Source: Xiphophorus maculatus (Eukaryota > Chordata > Actinopteri > Cyprinodontiformes > Poeciliidae). Taken from it: DNA of 64,000 nucleotides. Location: NCBI RefSeq assembly GCF_002775205.1, contig NC_036451.1, positions 21,500,351 through 21,564,350 on the forward strand, written 5' to 3'. A program made the position numbers and the translations under genes. Shown here in pieces: positions 37,541 through 48,796 of the stretch (position 1 is its first letter; every line of letters begins with the position of its first letter). The notes below the pieces were generated by a model. The model saw only the letters and a list, made by a program, of their open reading frames with translations, searched no databases and was not told the DNA's origin.

Positions 37541-39290
37541 CCCAGTGTTCGGATGCTAAAAATTAGCATCAATGCTAAGATTAGCTACTGCGCAAGACAG
37601 TGATCTGACCTGAGAGAAAAAGATAATGCAAGGTAATATTATTGCACCGCCTATGGCAGTGCACTAGTGGAGGGCAGTGAAGTGCTAATGTTTGTGCTAA
37701 TGTTAATGTACTGCTTTGCTATGAAAGGCAGCGCACTAACCTAAGAGAGAAAGATGATACAGCCTAAAATTATTGCACCGCCTATGGCGGTGCACTAACC
37801 AGAGGGAAGTATTAAGGCTTTTATTTTGAAATTTTAAGTAAGCTTCATTTTAAATGTCCAAACTAATCCCATGAGTAACAGTGATTGGGTTAAATCGTTT
37901 CGATAATGCCCAAAAGAGCAATTACCTGATGTAAAAATTGTCAATGCTTTTATTTTGAATTTTTTAGTAAGCTTCATTTTAAATGGCCACACTAATCCCA
38001 TGTGTAACAATGGTTGGGTAAAATCAGCTATAAAATGCCCAAAACACAAGTAGTTCTAAAGGCCAGCTCATTCCTCCTCTGTAGTAACTGACAGTTCCGC
38101 CATGTTGTAGTCCTAACCTTGAGTCATTGTAGTTCTAAAGAGCAGCTCAGCTGTCGCGTGATGAAGCAGACAGGGAGAGACAGAATTATAATAGTTTGAA
38201 GTAGTTAGTTTTTCTGAAAGACCTGAGAGGAATATTCAGGCTTTTATTTTGAAATGTTCAGTAAGCTTCATTTTAAATGTCCAAACTAATCCCATGAGTA
38301 ACCGTGATTGGGTTAAATCAGTTATATAATGCCCGAAAGAGCAATTACCTGATGTAAAAACTGTCAAGGCTTTTATTTGGACATTTTTATTAAGATTAAT
38401 TTAAAATTGCCACACTAACCCTGTGTGTAGCAATGGTTGGTTAAAATCAGCTATAAAATGCCCAAAACACAAGTAGTTCTAAAGGCAGACTCATTCCTCC
38501 TCTGTAGTAACTGACAGTTCTGCCATGTTGTAGTTCTAACCTGCATGTTCTGCCATAGTTAGAACTACAGTGATGCGTTTTTGTAGTCCTAATCAGCTGC
38601 ACTGCTCTGTCCTGTTCTTTGTTCTGTTGCTATGGTAATGAAGCATGTCTGTCAGACACTCAGGGCTGACAGAATTCTATTTCTTTGAGCCAGCCAGTTT
38701 GACTGAAAAAAGCAGTCCTAACAACTCCTTCCCGTTCGCGAACCGTGATACGTACTTGAAAACCGTTTGAAGCATCTGAGAGGGCTATTTGTCGTCTCCG
38801 ATAGTACCACGATTCATATTCTCTACCTCACTCGCAGTAATAACAGCGATGAGAGAAAGATGGTGTGCGCTGAGCTCAGAAATTGGAAGTCAATCTGTGA
38901 CTATCCTCAGAGGGATATTGAGGCTTTTATCTTGAAATTTTCAGTAAGCTTCATATAGAATTGTTGTTTGGGTTAAATGAGTTATTTACTGGCAAAACAG
39001 CCAGTAGTTCTAAATGGCAGCTCTTAATTGCTTTTAATTGAGTGTTAGAACTAGAGATATGGCGTTTTTGTAGTCCTATCTATTAGCATTAGGTTAAAGG
39101 CTAAAGCTAATAGATAGGCACTATCTGCGCAAGCCAGTGCCTTAACCTGAAATAACAAGATAATGCAGGCTAATATTAGGCCCCAATAAAGAGACGTTCT
39201 ATTGGGTGTGGAACAATAGGTGCCTGCCATGCAATGCATGGAGGCAGTGACTGACTTGCTTTGCAAGTCAGTGTTTTCAAGAAGGTTAGG
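37540..39290. repeat. 423-bp higher-order tandem repeat and palindrome-rich region
   Basis: A subunit starting GGCTTTTATTTTG recurs at 37816, 37945, 38239, 38368 and, weaker, 38922. Spacings are 129, 294, 129 bp, so the pair repeats with a 423-bp period; the linking text with 'agtagttctaaaggc' also repeats at 38051 and 38471. Around it lie perfect inverted repeats: 13-bp arms 39075-39087/39106-39118 and 10-bp arms 39250-39259/39263-39272, and near-copies of 'ttgcaccgcctatggc' at 37644 and 37775. It does not code for protein. Confidence 0.75.
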
Positions 39291-39768
39291 GATGCAAATT
39301 TTCTAACCTTGAAATGTTGAAGATTTTAGAAATTTGGAATGAAGATGATGTCATGGAAAAGAGAACTTCCAACTACAAACACTTGTTTGGATTCTTGTTG
39401 GAAAGAAAGAAAATGGTTAAAATACCAGTGGAAACCATTTAAAAAAAAATAGTACTTAACAGTTGATTTCTTTTTACATAAAATCATGGTAAGTCTGGCT
39501 ATTTTTAGACCAGGGGTCACCAACCTTTTTGAGACTGGGGGCTACTTCACAGGTTCAGAGTAACACGAAGGGCTACTTGTTTGATACAGACATAAATTTT
39601 CTTTACAACAAAAATTCATTTAAGTAAATATGATTACATGCTGCCTGAGCATATTAATGTTAGGGACTATGCACAATAGTTATCAGTAAGGACAGCTATG
39701 GTTAATTGCTATATTGTGGTCAGACGTTTTTAGTTCAGAGTTTTAAGTTGGTGAGGTGGGGAACGCCG

Positions 39769-40269
39769 AAGCCTAAATCTTATAAGTCAATTTTCTTTTT
39801 CTGTGAGCTAAAAATGATGACTGGAGTTTGAACCACTCATCATTTGAACCTCAGGTTCTGCTTGAGCTTTTTACAGTGCGCGGTTCTGGCGGGTTGTCGG
39901 TTTATTAGCTTTTTTGTGATTTTGCGAACTGAACAGCTGACGGGTCACCTGCGGGCTGACACAAGCAGATGTCGAAAAAAAATGTCTGACAGATTGGAAG
40001 GTACAAAACTATCACTGCACCTGACCTGCAGGAGCACAACCACCTCTCCAACGCGCAAAAATCGGCACAAAACTAAACCACTAAAGCAGTGCACCCTTTT
40101 TTTTTTGTTTTTTACACAAACGATGCTAAATAATAAAGACATTGAAGCGAAGCAGTGAGATCCACGGAAAGAGGAGGATTGGTGGGATCTTAGAACTACG
40201 GGAGGTTCAAACTCCACTCATCATTTTTAGCTCACAGAAAAAGCAAACTGACCAATAAGATTTAGGCTT
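39769..40269. repeat. Fold-back block with about 65-nt inverted arms
   Basis: The left arm (39769-39833) and right arm (40204-40269) are imperfect inverted copies, including 'tgagctaaaaatgatga' against 'tcatttttagctca'. Pieces of the block recur outside the element at about 44968-45062, so it is a dispersed family. Confidence 0.7.
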
Positions 40270-40316
40270 TGGGTGCCATTTGACCCCCACAGACTCACAC
40301 TGATGTGCGCTACATA

Positions 40317-41886
40317 CACTGCTCAAAAAAATAGAGGGAACACTTAAACAACACAATATAACTCCAAGTAAATCAAACTTCTGTGAAATCAAACTGTCCA
40401 CTTAGGAAGCAACACTGATTGACAATCAATTTCACCTGCTATTGTGCAAATGGAATAGACAACAGGTGGAAATTATTGGCAATTAGCAAGACACACTCAA
40501 TAAAGGAGTGGTTCTGCAGTTGGGACCACAGACCACTTCTCAGTACCTATGCTGTCTGGCTGATGTTTTGGTCAGTTTTGAATGTTGGTGGTGCTTTCAC
40601 ACTCGTGGTAGCATGAGACTGACTCCACAACCCACACAAGTGGCTCAGGTAGTGCAGTTCATCCAGGATGGCACATCAATGCGAGCTGTGGCAAGAAGGT
40701 TTGCTGTGTCTGTCAGGTAGTGTCCAGAGGCTGGAGTCGCTACCAGGAGACAGGCCAGTACACCAGGAGACGTGGAGGAGGCTGTAGGAGGGCAACAACC
40801 CAGCAGCAGGACCACTACCTCCGCCTTTGTGCAAGAAGGAACAGGAGGAGCACTGCCAGAGCCCTGCAAAATGACCTCCAGCAGGCCACAAATGTGCATG
40901 TGTCTGCACAAACGGTTAGAAACCGACTCCATGAGGATGGTATGAGGGCCTGACGTCCACAGATGGGGGTTGTGCTCACAGCCCAACACCGTGCAGGACG
41001 TTTGGCATTTGCCAGAGAACACCAGGATTGGCAAATTCGCCACTGGCGCCTTGTGCTCTTCACAGATGAAAGCAGGTTCACACTGAGCACATGTGACAGA
41101 GTCTGGAGACGCCGTGGAGAGCGGTCTGCTGCCTGCAACATCCTTCAGCATGACCGGTTTGGCAGTGGGTCAGTAATGGTGTGGGGTGGCATTTCTTTGG
41201 AGGGCCGCACAGCCCTCCATGTGCTCGCCAGAGGTAGCCTGACTGCCATTAGGTACCGAGATGAGATCCTCAGACCCCTTGTGAGACCATATGCTGGTGC
41301 GGTTGGCCCTGGGTTCCTCCTAATGCAGGACAATGCTAGACCTCATGTGGCTGGAGTGTGTCAGCAGTTCCTGCAAGATGAAGGCATTGAACCTATGGAC
41401 TGGCCAGCCCGTTCCCCAGACCTGAATCCGATTGAGCACATCTGGGACATCATGTCTCGCTCCATCCACCAACGTCACGTTGCACCACAGACTGTCCAGG
41501 AGTTGGCGGATGCTTTAGTCCAGGTCTGGGAGGAGATCCCTCAGGAGACCATCCGCCACCTCATCAGGAGCATGCCCAGGCGTTGTAGGGAGGTCATACA
41601 GGCACGTGGAGGCCACACACAATACTGAGCCTCATTTTGACTTGTTTTAAGGACATTACATTAAAGTTGGATCAGCGTGTAGTGTTATTTCACTTTAATT
41701 TTAATTTTGTGGCTCCAAATCCAGGCCTCCATTGGTTAATAAATTTGATTTCCATTGATGATTTTTGTGTGATTTTGTTGTCAGCACATTCAACTTTGTA
41801 CAGAACAAAGTATTCAATGAGAATATTTCTTTCATTCAGATCTAGGATGTGTTATTTGAGTGTTCCCTTTATTTTTTTGAGCAGTG
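40317..41886 (+). mobile_element. Tc1/mariner-like transposon, 1570 bp, copy 1
   Basis: The left end CACTGCTCAAAAAAATAGAG and the right end reading inward CACTGCTCAAAAAAATAAAG match almost perfectly, and TA dinucleotides flank both ends (40315-40316 and 41887-41888), as expected for Tc1/mariner insertion. It holds one transposase gene with two lesions, listed next. Confidence 0.93.
40613..41628 (+). pseudogene. Tc1 transposase, DD34E, inactivated by one frameshift and one stop
   Basis: The frame starts [20 protein letters not shown] (helix-turn-helix domain) and shifts at about 40718, then continues in a second frame through [16 protein letters not shown] single TGA at 40951-40953 interrupts it, most simply a decayed CGA arginine codon. 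The catalytic domain from 40963 is open for 221 codons and shows FTDESRF, MQDNARPH and NPIEHIWD, with 34 residues between the second Asp and the Glu. Natural length would be near 340 residues. Copy 2 carries the same two lesions, so they predate the duplication. It is a transposon gene, not a host gene. Confidence 0.9.
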
Positions 41887-42316
41887 TATAAGATGTTTTG
41901 GCACAAAAGTACTTTTTCTTCTCCATAATTTTGTTAATAGTAAACAGGGTTGGATAATAGAAATACAATAACTTTTCTTTTTTTAATTTAAAGGAAAATC
42001 TCTCAGTGCATCCAGCTGTACAGCTGCTGCTGCAACAATCCAAACTCTCAGTCACTTGTGGGCAATTTAGAATCACACAGAAAAGCTCCAAAAGGGAATC
42101 AAACTCAAAACTCTGAACTAAGAACTTCTGATCACATAATAGCAATTAGCCATAGCTGCCATGGTAAATTATTACTGATAACTACTATCAGTAGTCCCTA
42201 ACATTAACATGATCAGGCAGCATGTAATCATATATAAATATATATGATTACAACACAATGTTTATAGTTTTCAAATGTTTTATGATTACCAGTCTCTAAA
42301 AGGTTGGTGACCCCTG

Positions 42317-42688
42317 ATCCCCTGATCTAAGGAATCTGGGTGAATGGGAAAGACAACGGTATGCTTTAAACTTCTACTTTAATAATTCTGTATTTTCCAC
42401 TTTTCCTTCTCTAATGTCTCCTCCCACTTAGTTAATTAAGAAAACAGAGAAATAAATATATGGTAAACTGCTCTAATATTCCCTAAGTAAACATGCTCTG
42501 ATCTGCATCCAGAAGAGCTTAGAAAGTTCTCAATTAACTATTGTTCTATTGTCTTTTCTGCAAAGAAAATATCATAAAGCATAACTTATTTTAAATACTT
42601 CATGTAAATAGATGCACATTTAATATGCATGTCTTAAAAGTCTTAACTGTGACATTTGTAAAGCATTTCTTGAGGAAACAATGATAGT
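42317..42688. other. Spacer between hAT element and minisatellite
   Basis: AT-rich sequence with no recognised feature. Confidence 0.4.
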
Positions 42689-43593
42689 TCCCCTCTCTGC
42701 TTTCGCTAACCCCAAACATCCTGGTACCAGCAACCCCCCAAGCTCCCCTCTCTGCTGTCGCTATCCCCAAACATCCTGGTACCAGCAACCCCCCAAGCTC
42801 CCCTCTCTGCTGTCGCTATCCCCAAACATCCTGGTACCAGCAACCCCCCAAGCTCCCCTCTCTGCTTTCGCTAACCCCAAACATCCTGGTACCAGCAACC
42901 CCCCAAGCTCCCCTCTCTGCTGTCGCTATCCCCAAACATCTTGGTACCAGCAACCCCCCAAGCTCCCCTCTCTGCTGTCGCTATCCCCAAACATCCTGGT
43001 ACCAGCAACCCCCCAAGCTCCCCTCTCTGCTGTCGCTAACCCCAAACATCCTGGTACCAGCAACCCCCCAAGATCCCCTCTCTGCTGGCGCTATCCCCAA
43101 ACATCCTGGTACCAGCAACCCCCCAAGCTACCCTCTCTGCTGTCGCTATCCCCAAACATCCTGGTACCAGCAACCCCCCAAGCTCCCTTCTCTGCTGTCG
43201 CTATCCCCAAACATCCTGGTACCAGCAACCCCCCAAGCTCCCCTCTCTGCTGGCGCTATCCCCAAACATCCTGGTACCAGCAACCCCCCAAGCTCCCCTC
43301 TCTGCTGTCGCTATCCCCAAACATCCTGGTACCAGCAACCCCCCAAGCTCCCCTCTCTGCTGTCGCTATCCCCAAACATCCTGGTACCAGCAACCCCCCA
43401 AGCTCCCCTCTCTGCTGGCGCTATCCCCAAACATCCTGGTACCAGCAACCCCCCAAGCTCCCCACTCTGCTGGCGCTATCCCCAAACATCCTGGTACCAG
43501 CAACCCCCCAAGCTCCCCTCTCTGCTGTCGCTATCCCCAAACATCTTGGTACCAGCAACCCCCCAAGCTCCCCTCTCTACTGTTGCTAACCCC
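42689..43593. repeat. 55-bp minisatellite, about 16.5 copies
   Basis: The word CTGGTACCAG recurs at 42721 and then every 55 bp up to 43546, sixteen times. Units differ at a few sites, chiefly TTTCGCTAAC / TGTCGCTATC / TGGCGCTATC. Because 55 is not a multiple of 3 and the unit lacks stops in the + direction, a 302-codon frame runs through it reading the same DNA in three frames; that frame is an artefact. It lies just 3' of the coiled-coil ORF on the - strand. Confidence 0.97.
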
Positions 43594-43760
43594 ATACTTA
43601 CTTCCAGTGACCTGAAATTTTTGTCAGTAATTAAAAAATCCAGGGTGGCACCCAGTTCCTCAGCGTTCCCGAATTATATATGTCAACAAAAACACGCCCA
43701 ACTCTCTGGAATATATTCGGTTTTGGTGTTTCTTCCTCCTGGGGTTGATCAATTTGTGGC

Positions 43761-44228
43761 TCAATCTTGTTTTTTTTCCACCCTGGATTCCATTCTGTCT
43801 ATCTTGATTTTTAAAGACACGATCTGCTTATTCAATTCCTCGTTCTCCCTAGTAACCCAGAGCAGTCTTTCAGTCTTTTCTTTTAAAGCATTTTCCGCAT
43901 CAATTTTTGCCGTGGCCCGCTTCCGTTCTAGTTTTAATTTCAATTGTTGCATGTTGCAATAATCATTTTGCATTCCTTTAATTGTTGTCCTCGCTTCCTC
44001 CAATTCCAAATTAATTTTAACAATTTGTTTTTTATAAAACTGATTCGAACGTATGAGTAGGTTATTTTCTGCATGCCAATTTGCTGGGTCATCAGTCCTG
44101 TTCAGTCTCTCCAGTTTCCTCTTCAGAAGCTGTTCTATTTTCTGAAGCTGTTCATTTTCCCTGTTCAGCTTCACCTGGTTCTCTGAGAGACTCTCTAACT
44201 TTCTTAATATGAAATCTTTCTCCGCCAT
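43761..44228 (-). CDS. Candidate intronless coiled-coil protein, 155 aa
   Basis: A 155-codon frame opens MAEKDFILRKLESLSENQVK and ends EKKQD before TGA. Nearly the whole chain is Leu/Lys/Glu-rich with heptad-like spacing (for example KIEQLLKRKLERL), so a long coiled coil is predicted; there is no signal peptide or membrane segment. The ATG has a good Kozak context (AACAATGG). Three TGACATCA-type octamers lie 77-118 bp upstream. I do not recognise the family. It could be a real small gene, a multicopy repeat-borne gene common in some fish genomes, or the 5' exon of a longer gene whose later exons I cannot see. The 55-bp minisatellite lies 170 bp downstream. A second copy should lie beyond the window end. 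Confidence 0.5.
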   Translation of the reverse strand: MAEKDFILRKLESLSENQVKLNRENEQLQKIEQLLKRKLERLNRTDDPANWHAENNLLIRSNQFYKKQIVKINLELEEARTTIKGMQNDYCNMQQLKLKLERKRATAKIDAENALKEKTERLLWVTRENEELNKQIVSLKIKIDRMESRVEKKQD

Positions 44229-44303
44229 TGTTTCTTTCTCGTTCGAACCTTAAACTGCAAATGAATTTCTCTGTGGAATCTGGGAATACAAAGACAGTCA
44301 CCA

Positions 44304-44346
44304 GTGATGTCACAAACAGGATGTGTGACATCACAGTTTGACATCA
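44304..44346 (-). promoter_or_regulatory. Cluster of three CRE-like octamers
   Basis: TGATGTCA at 44305-44312, and TGACATCA at 44326-44333 and 44339-44346, lie upstream of the coiled-coil ORF. The first two form an inverted pair (GTGATGTCAC with GTGACATCAC). They differ by one base from the CREB site TGACGTCA, as CpG decay would produce. A function is inferred only. Confidence 0.35.
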
Positions 44347-46265
44347 TAGCCACAAGAAGTCTGTTGGGTGTGGGGGAAAAGGGGGATGTTTTTTAAAAAA
44401 AAAAAACTTTATTAACACTGTATGACGACAGAGAGAAACATTTGTTCTGCCTCAAGAATAAACAAATACAGATAAACATGTTCAAGAAAAAGAAAACGCT
44501 AAAGGGCTTCGGTTCCCAACTGTACATTCAAAGCAATACAGATTTCAATTGTTTTAATATCTATTTTTTGTCTTTGATAGTCGGGATATAAAACTTAACT
44601 TCATGGTAAAATGCAGCAAGGCATGGCTTCCCCTACCTGGAACAGTGAATATGATATTTAGCTAGTGACAATAAAGGATTTATCAGAAACTCTGAATTGT
44701 TGAGCTTCTAGTGAGGCCAAGTAAGAATCTTCCCATAACAGCATAAATTGTGCTTCTATGTTGTTGTGGATAAAGTCACATGTATTGCTAACTAAGGCTA
44801 GGCGCCTGACTACAAATATGGTAATAGGCAGTCAGAAAGGTTCGGCTGAGGAGCCCGAGTGTGAATAAAACACCAAGAGACAGGTAGTAAGTTTAAGTTA
44901 TTGTATTCAAGCTTACAGTTTTGCATAAATGTATGGACTAGTTCGGCAAACATCAAAGAAGCTCATAAACCGACGACCCACCAGAACCGCACACGGTAAA
45001 AAGCTCTGCCGGGATCCAAACAACCGCTCTTAGAACTACGGGAGGTTCAAACTCCTGTCATTCATTTTTATGTCGTGTCTCCCAGTCCTCCCTCATCGCC
45101 CCCTGGTGGTCCCAGTGCTCCCTTGTCCCTTCTCAAGTCAGTCACTGCTCTCCTTATGCATTGCTATGGGCAGGCCCCAATTATCTTGAGACATTTTATT
45201 TAAATTGAATGGAAACAAAAATCAAAGAAGGCAAAACGTATATATGTATCACCACATGCTTTTTGAGGAATTAGGAAGCAGAAAAAAGCTTCTGATCCCA
45301 GCAAACAAAGAGGGCTGAGACTTCAGAGAGGACCAGCAGCAAGTTCTATACCTATACCAACTTATACCAAGTTGTATTACCTATGCTGAAAAGTTTTCTA
45401 AAAAAAGACACACAGATGCAGACTATTCAGGCCATAACTTCTTCTGTTTGACAGTTTTTTTTTCCATAGTGTTTCACAGTTGTTGCTTTAAGTTTTATCG
45501 TGACTCTGCTTCTTGTCTTCTACATAATAAAGAGATAAATACATGAATAAGCAAATTAATAAAATTTGCATCACTTCACTAAGAGAGCAATAATGTTAAC
45601 GTACAATGTTTTTTGTGAGCCATATGAGCCAAGAGCTGCCTGCTTTTTCCTATCTTTTACTCATGTTGGTTTATCTGACGCCCCATTAAAGGTAGATTCA
45701 AATGTGAAGTTAAAAATTTTCTGAAACATCAACTTCCGTCAAATCTATATGTAGGCTATTTCTCATTTGCAATACATCCTGTTACATACTTTGCACGTGC
45801 CTTAGAATGAATGATGTACAATTGACAGTGTGATGCCATCATTTTTTTTTCTTATGACATACTTAATCGTTGCTTGACCAATTAAATTTGAGCCAGCTGG
45901 CATTACAAACTAACTTAATTGTAATACAACTGGGATTGAATTGGAATGTATGTAACCTGTCTTTACAGCTAGATTGATTTGAAAAATTTGTTTCTATATG
46001 AAATAGAAATGTTTGTTTTGATATGTCTTGTTGTAAACCAGCTCTGTATAAATAAACTCAGTAAATTGACTACGAAACGTTGCCGTTTTAGGAAAGCAGA
46101 CCGATGCAAAAAGGTTTATCCAAAACTTGAGGTCATCCATCATCGACGGCCTGCTTGTGTGCATCCATGCAGGCAAAATCACACTTGCAGCTCTTTAACT
46201 AACTGTGTCATGTACATGCGTGATTTGTTCACTCTGTTTTTTACTTTTCATATAAGCCAAACATG
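44347..46265. other. Repeat-rich intergenic sequence
   Basis: No gene recognised. A-run at about 44393-44406. At 44968-45062 lie pieces of the fold-back family seen at 39769-40269: 'accgacgacccaccagaacc' is inverted relative to 39880-39900, while 'actacgggaggttcaaactc' is direct to 40195-40216. A 95-codon frame at 45979-46266 has no recognisable domain. Confidence 0.45.
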
Positions 46266-46930
46266 ATTTATCATTCTGTTTAGCTGTGACACATTCCTGG
46301 AGGCTGGGCATTGGCTGAGCTACTGCTGCCAACAACTTAACATTCTCTCTTGATAGATGATGAAGTTGATCTTAGTTCTCTCCTAGACAAAATCACTAGC
46401 TGAGCTTTTGTTGTGACTAACTTTATGTGTTCTCTTTCATCCTACTGCCATTAAAACTGGCTTAGAGCTTACCTGTTAATGTTTCTCTTCAAATGAAGAT
46501 GCTAAAGGAGCTACTAATGCCATTAACTTCTTCCTTTTCAATAACATAGAAAGTATTCCTGGATCAGGGATTCTGTATTTTTATGCATGTGCTACGTACT
46601 TTGAATTGAACCAGGTTCTGTTGGAGGTTTCTTCCTGAAAGAGGGGAGTTTTTCCTCTCCACTGTCACTACATGCATGCTCAGTTTGTATGAGGGATTGC
46701 TGTAAGGTAAAAAACAACAGAAGCAATTTTCCATTGTACATTATCATCCAGGAGTGAATATTGCAAGTCAATGACTCAGTGCAATCTGCTCGGGTTTTTT
46801 TAGATAGAAGTTTATTTTTTTAACTATGTTGAATAATTAACTGAATTGTTTGATAACCAAAATCAATTGAAATGAGAATGATTGGATTGAATTGATTTTT
46901 TTTTTTTGTTAAATACTTTGAGATGGCATT
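46266..46930 (+). mobile_element. LINE/SINE-type 3' tail fragment
   Basis: Phrases 'ggttctgttggaggtttctt', 'gggagtttttcctctccact' and 'atactttgagatggcattt' belong to a high-copy fish retroelement tail ending 'taaagtgccttgagatgac' in better copies. I recall the phrase but not its exact family. Confidence 0.4.
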
Positions 46931-47824
46931 TGCAAATGGCGCAAATTATATTAACTGAGTTGAACCTGAATTTCTCAGGTAACATAATTAACATAAACAT
47001 TGCAGCATTGCCACATGCTGTGTGCAGTGGGGCCTTAAAGGCTAAAGGTAAAGAACTGGAATACCTCACTAACCATATTAATAGTAACGACTGGAGCTAT
47101 GATTTAGATGTTATTGCTATGCAGTCACAGTCCAAGCAAGGATCCTTTGCAAACAATGTTACTTTCATGATGCCCTTCAGAGAATAAAATAGATTGAGCT
47201 TGATGTGAAAAAGAACATGGAAACAAAAGAGTGCAGCTCCGCTACAGAAACCATTTAGGACAATATACAATTTGTGTTATGACGACCACATATATCATGT
47301 GTTAAACAAGATCACTGCCTGTGCTGTCCCAATCCTCTTTTTCTCTTTTTGACTTTGACCATGTTGATTTTTCCTTCTGGTTCACTTTTTGATGCTCAGG
47401 CCTGTTTTCCTGTCTCTGTCTTCCTCCCTCTCTCGTCTCAAGTGTGTTCAAACCTGTTGCGATGGTAACTGACCTGCTACAAGAATGCTGCTCTGTGATT
47501 AATGTGTCCTTTCATTTTTTTTTTTATTATACTGTATCATATGTATCTACTGTATATAGTTGGTGATTTAACAAAAACAAAATAACAAAAGCAACTTCTT
47601 TCAATTACTTTATGTGTATCATGCAGTATTTATAATATTAACATTATTATTATTACTATTAGTAGTAATATGTTATGTAGTATCTGGTTGCAAATTATTG
47701 GCGCTAAAATACTACATAGAAAGACACAACAAGGTTAGGACTTGCATGCACAAGGCATTATGCCAGAGGATGGGTGTAAGTACAATTGACAAGTGGTATG
47801 AGCACAGGACTGAGAAAGAAGATA
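46931..47824. other. Intergenic sequence
   Basis: No gene recognised. AT-rich, with a T run at about 47514-47523 and ATT repeats at 47640-47665. Confidence 0.4.
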
Positions 47825-48075
47825 GAATAGAATAGATAGCATTTATTGTCATTGAACAGAATTCAACGAAATTTCCATTGCAGCTCCCGTGCAAAAGGTC
47901 AAATATATACAGTATAAATAAGCAAACACACAATAATAATAATAACAATATATACAACTAAATTAACTAAAGGCACTCAACCATCCAAAGAAGTAGCAGC
48001 AGGTCCAATTATGGCAAAGTACAGATAATGTGACAGTGCAAAGTGCAGAACAGTGTGGTTGACAATGAGGATTAT
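47825..48075. mobile_element. Retroelement-like fragment
   Basis: 'agcatttattgtcattgaac' followed by 'caacgaaatttccattgcag' and 'ctcccgtgcaaaagg' is a phrase seen repeatedly in fish LINE-type tails. Ends are uncertain. Confidence 0.35.
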
Positions 48076-48796
48076 ATTGTAATGTGGAGCGATACCCGCT
48101 CTAAAAATCATACCTGTGCCATTTCTACAAAGCAGCCAGACCTTATGCTGTAAGAATAACAAAATATGTAATTTGCTTGATGTGTTTATCCCAGATGACA
48201 ATAACATCTTAAAGAAAATGGCAGAGAAAATAACAGGCTAGAATCTTGAGATAGAAGTCAATTGCATGTGGAACAAAAAAAACCTGAGTTAGGCCACTTG
48301 TAATTGAAGCGTTAGAAACAATTAAAAGATTGCAAGAGCAACTGGAAAACCTCCCATGCAGAGTAGGTGCCAAAGAAATGTGCTGGTAGGGAGCTCTCGC
48401 ATACTTCAACGGGTACTTGGCTGAACACCTGTCTGAGACTAAACCTGAGGGACCTTTTTGGCCTGGTGAATAAACCTGAAATAAGGGAAGAATGTTGAGA
48501 AAATAAAAATGATAAGAACAAATGCTAAATGCAACATTAAAAAGTAAATTGGCCCATTTACAGCTACAATGTCTGAGAGTCCAATAGAAATGTTAAATCA
48601 GCTTTCACCATAAATGTTTCCTGCAGATTTTAGATTGTGAATCAGAGCATCTTTCCTTGCAGTAGGTTCCTGGAATGCCTCATCCTGCACATTGCCATGT
48701 ACATGCTCAAGCACATATTTTCACAGGCCATCAGGCTGGCAGCAAAACAATACCCCTGGAGAAATGTGGAAGTCTCTGCCTTGTTCAAGGGCACTT
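48076..48796. other. End of duplication unit copy 1
   Basis: No FMO exon 2 is present here, so FMO-D has no adjacent first coding exon. The last 20 bp before the junction, 'ccttgttcaagggcacttca', is a phrase common in fish repeats. Confidence 0.6.

Larger units (their letters stand above)
39511..42316. mobile_element. hAT-like element (host of a nested Tc1)
   Basis: Ends CAGGGGTCACCAACCTTTTT (39511-39530) and AAAGGTTGGTGACCCCTG (42299-42316) are inverted. A second inverted match lies inside: 'catgctgcctgagcatatta' near 39639 with 'acatgatcaggcagcatgta' near 42207. The middle holds a fold-back block and a complete Tc1-like transposon. No 8-bp target duplication is evident. Confidence 0.7.
26594..48796 (+). 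repeat. 22.2-kb tandem duplication, copy 1
   Basis: Sequence from 26594 (CAGAATTGGGTTTAGG) recurs from 48797 at a constant offset of 22,203 bp (22,200-22,203 where small indels intervene). Copy 1 holds FMO-C exons 3-11, hAT and Tc1 elements, an LTR-like block, a 423-bp repeat, the 55-bp minisatellite and the coiled-coil ORF. The repeats are direct and abut, so the unit is tandem. Confidence 0.95.

Noticed and set aside
40645-41151. 168-codon - strand frame in the Tc1 element
   Set aside because: It lies antisense to the transposase and contains no motif.
42681-43589. 302-codon open frame, proline- and serine-rich
   Set aside because: It is the 55-bp minisatellite read through. The period is not a multiple of three, so the peptide cycles through all three frames of the same DNA.
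42689-43593. CRISPR-like regular repeat spacing
   Set aside because: There are no unique spacers: the whole 55-bp unit is repeated, and this is a vertebrate genome.
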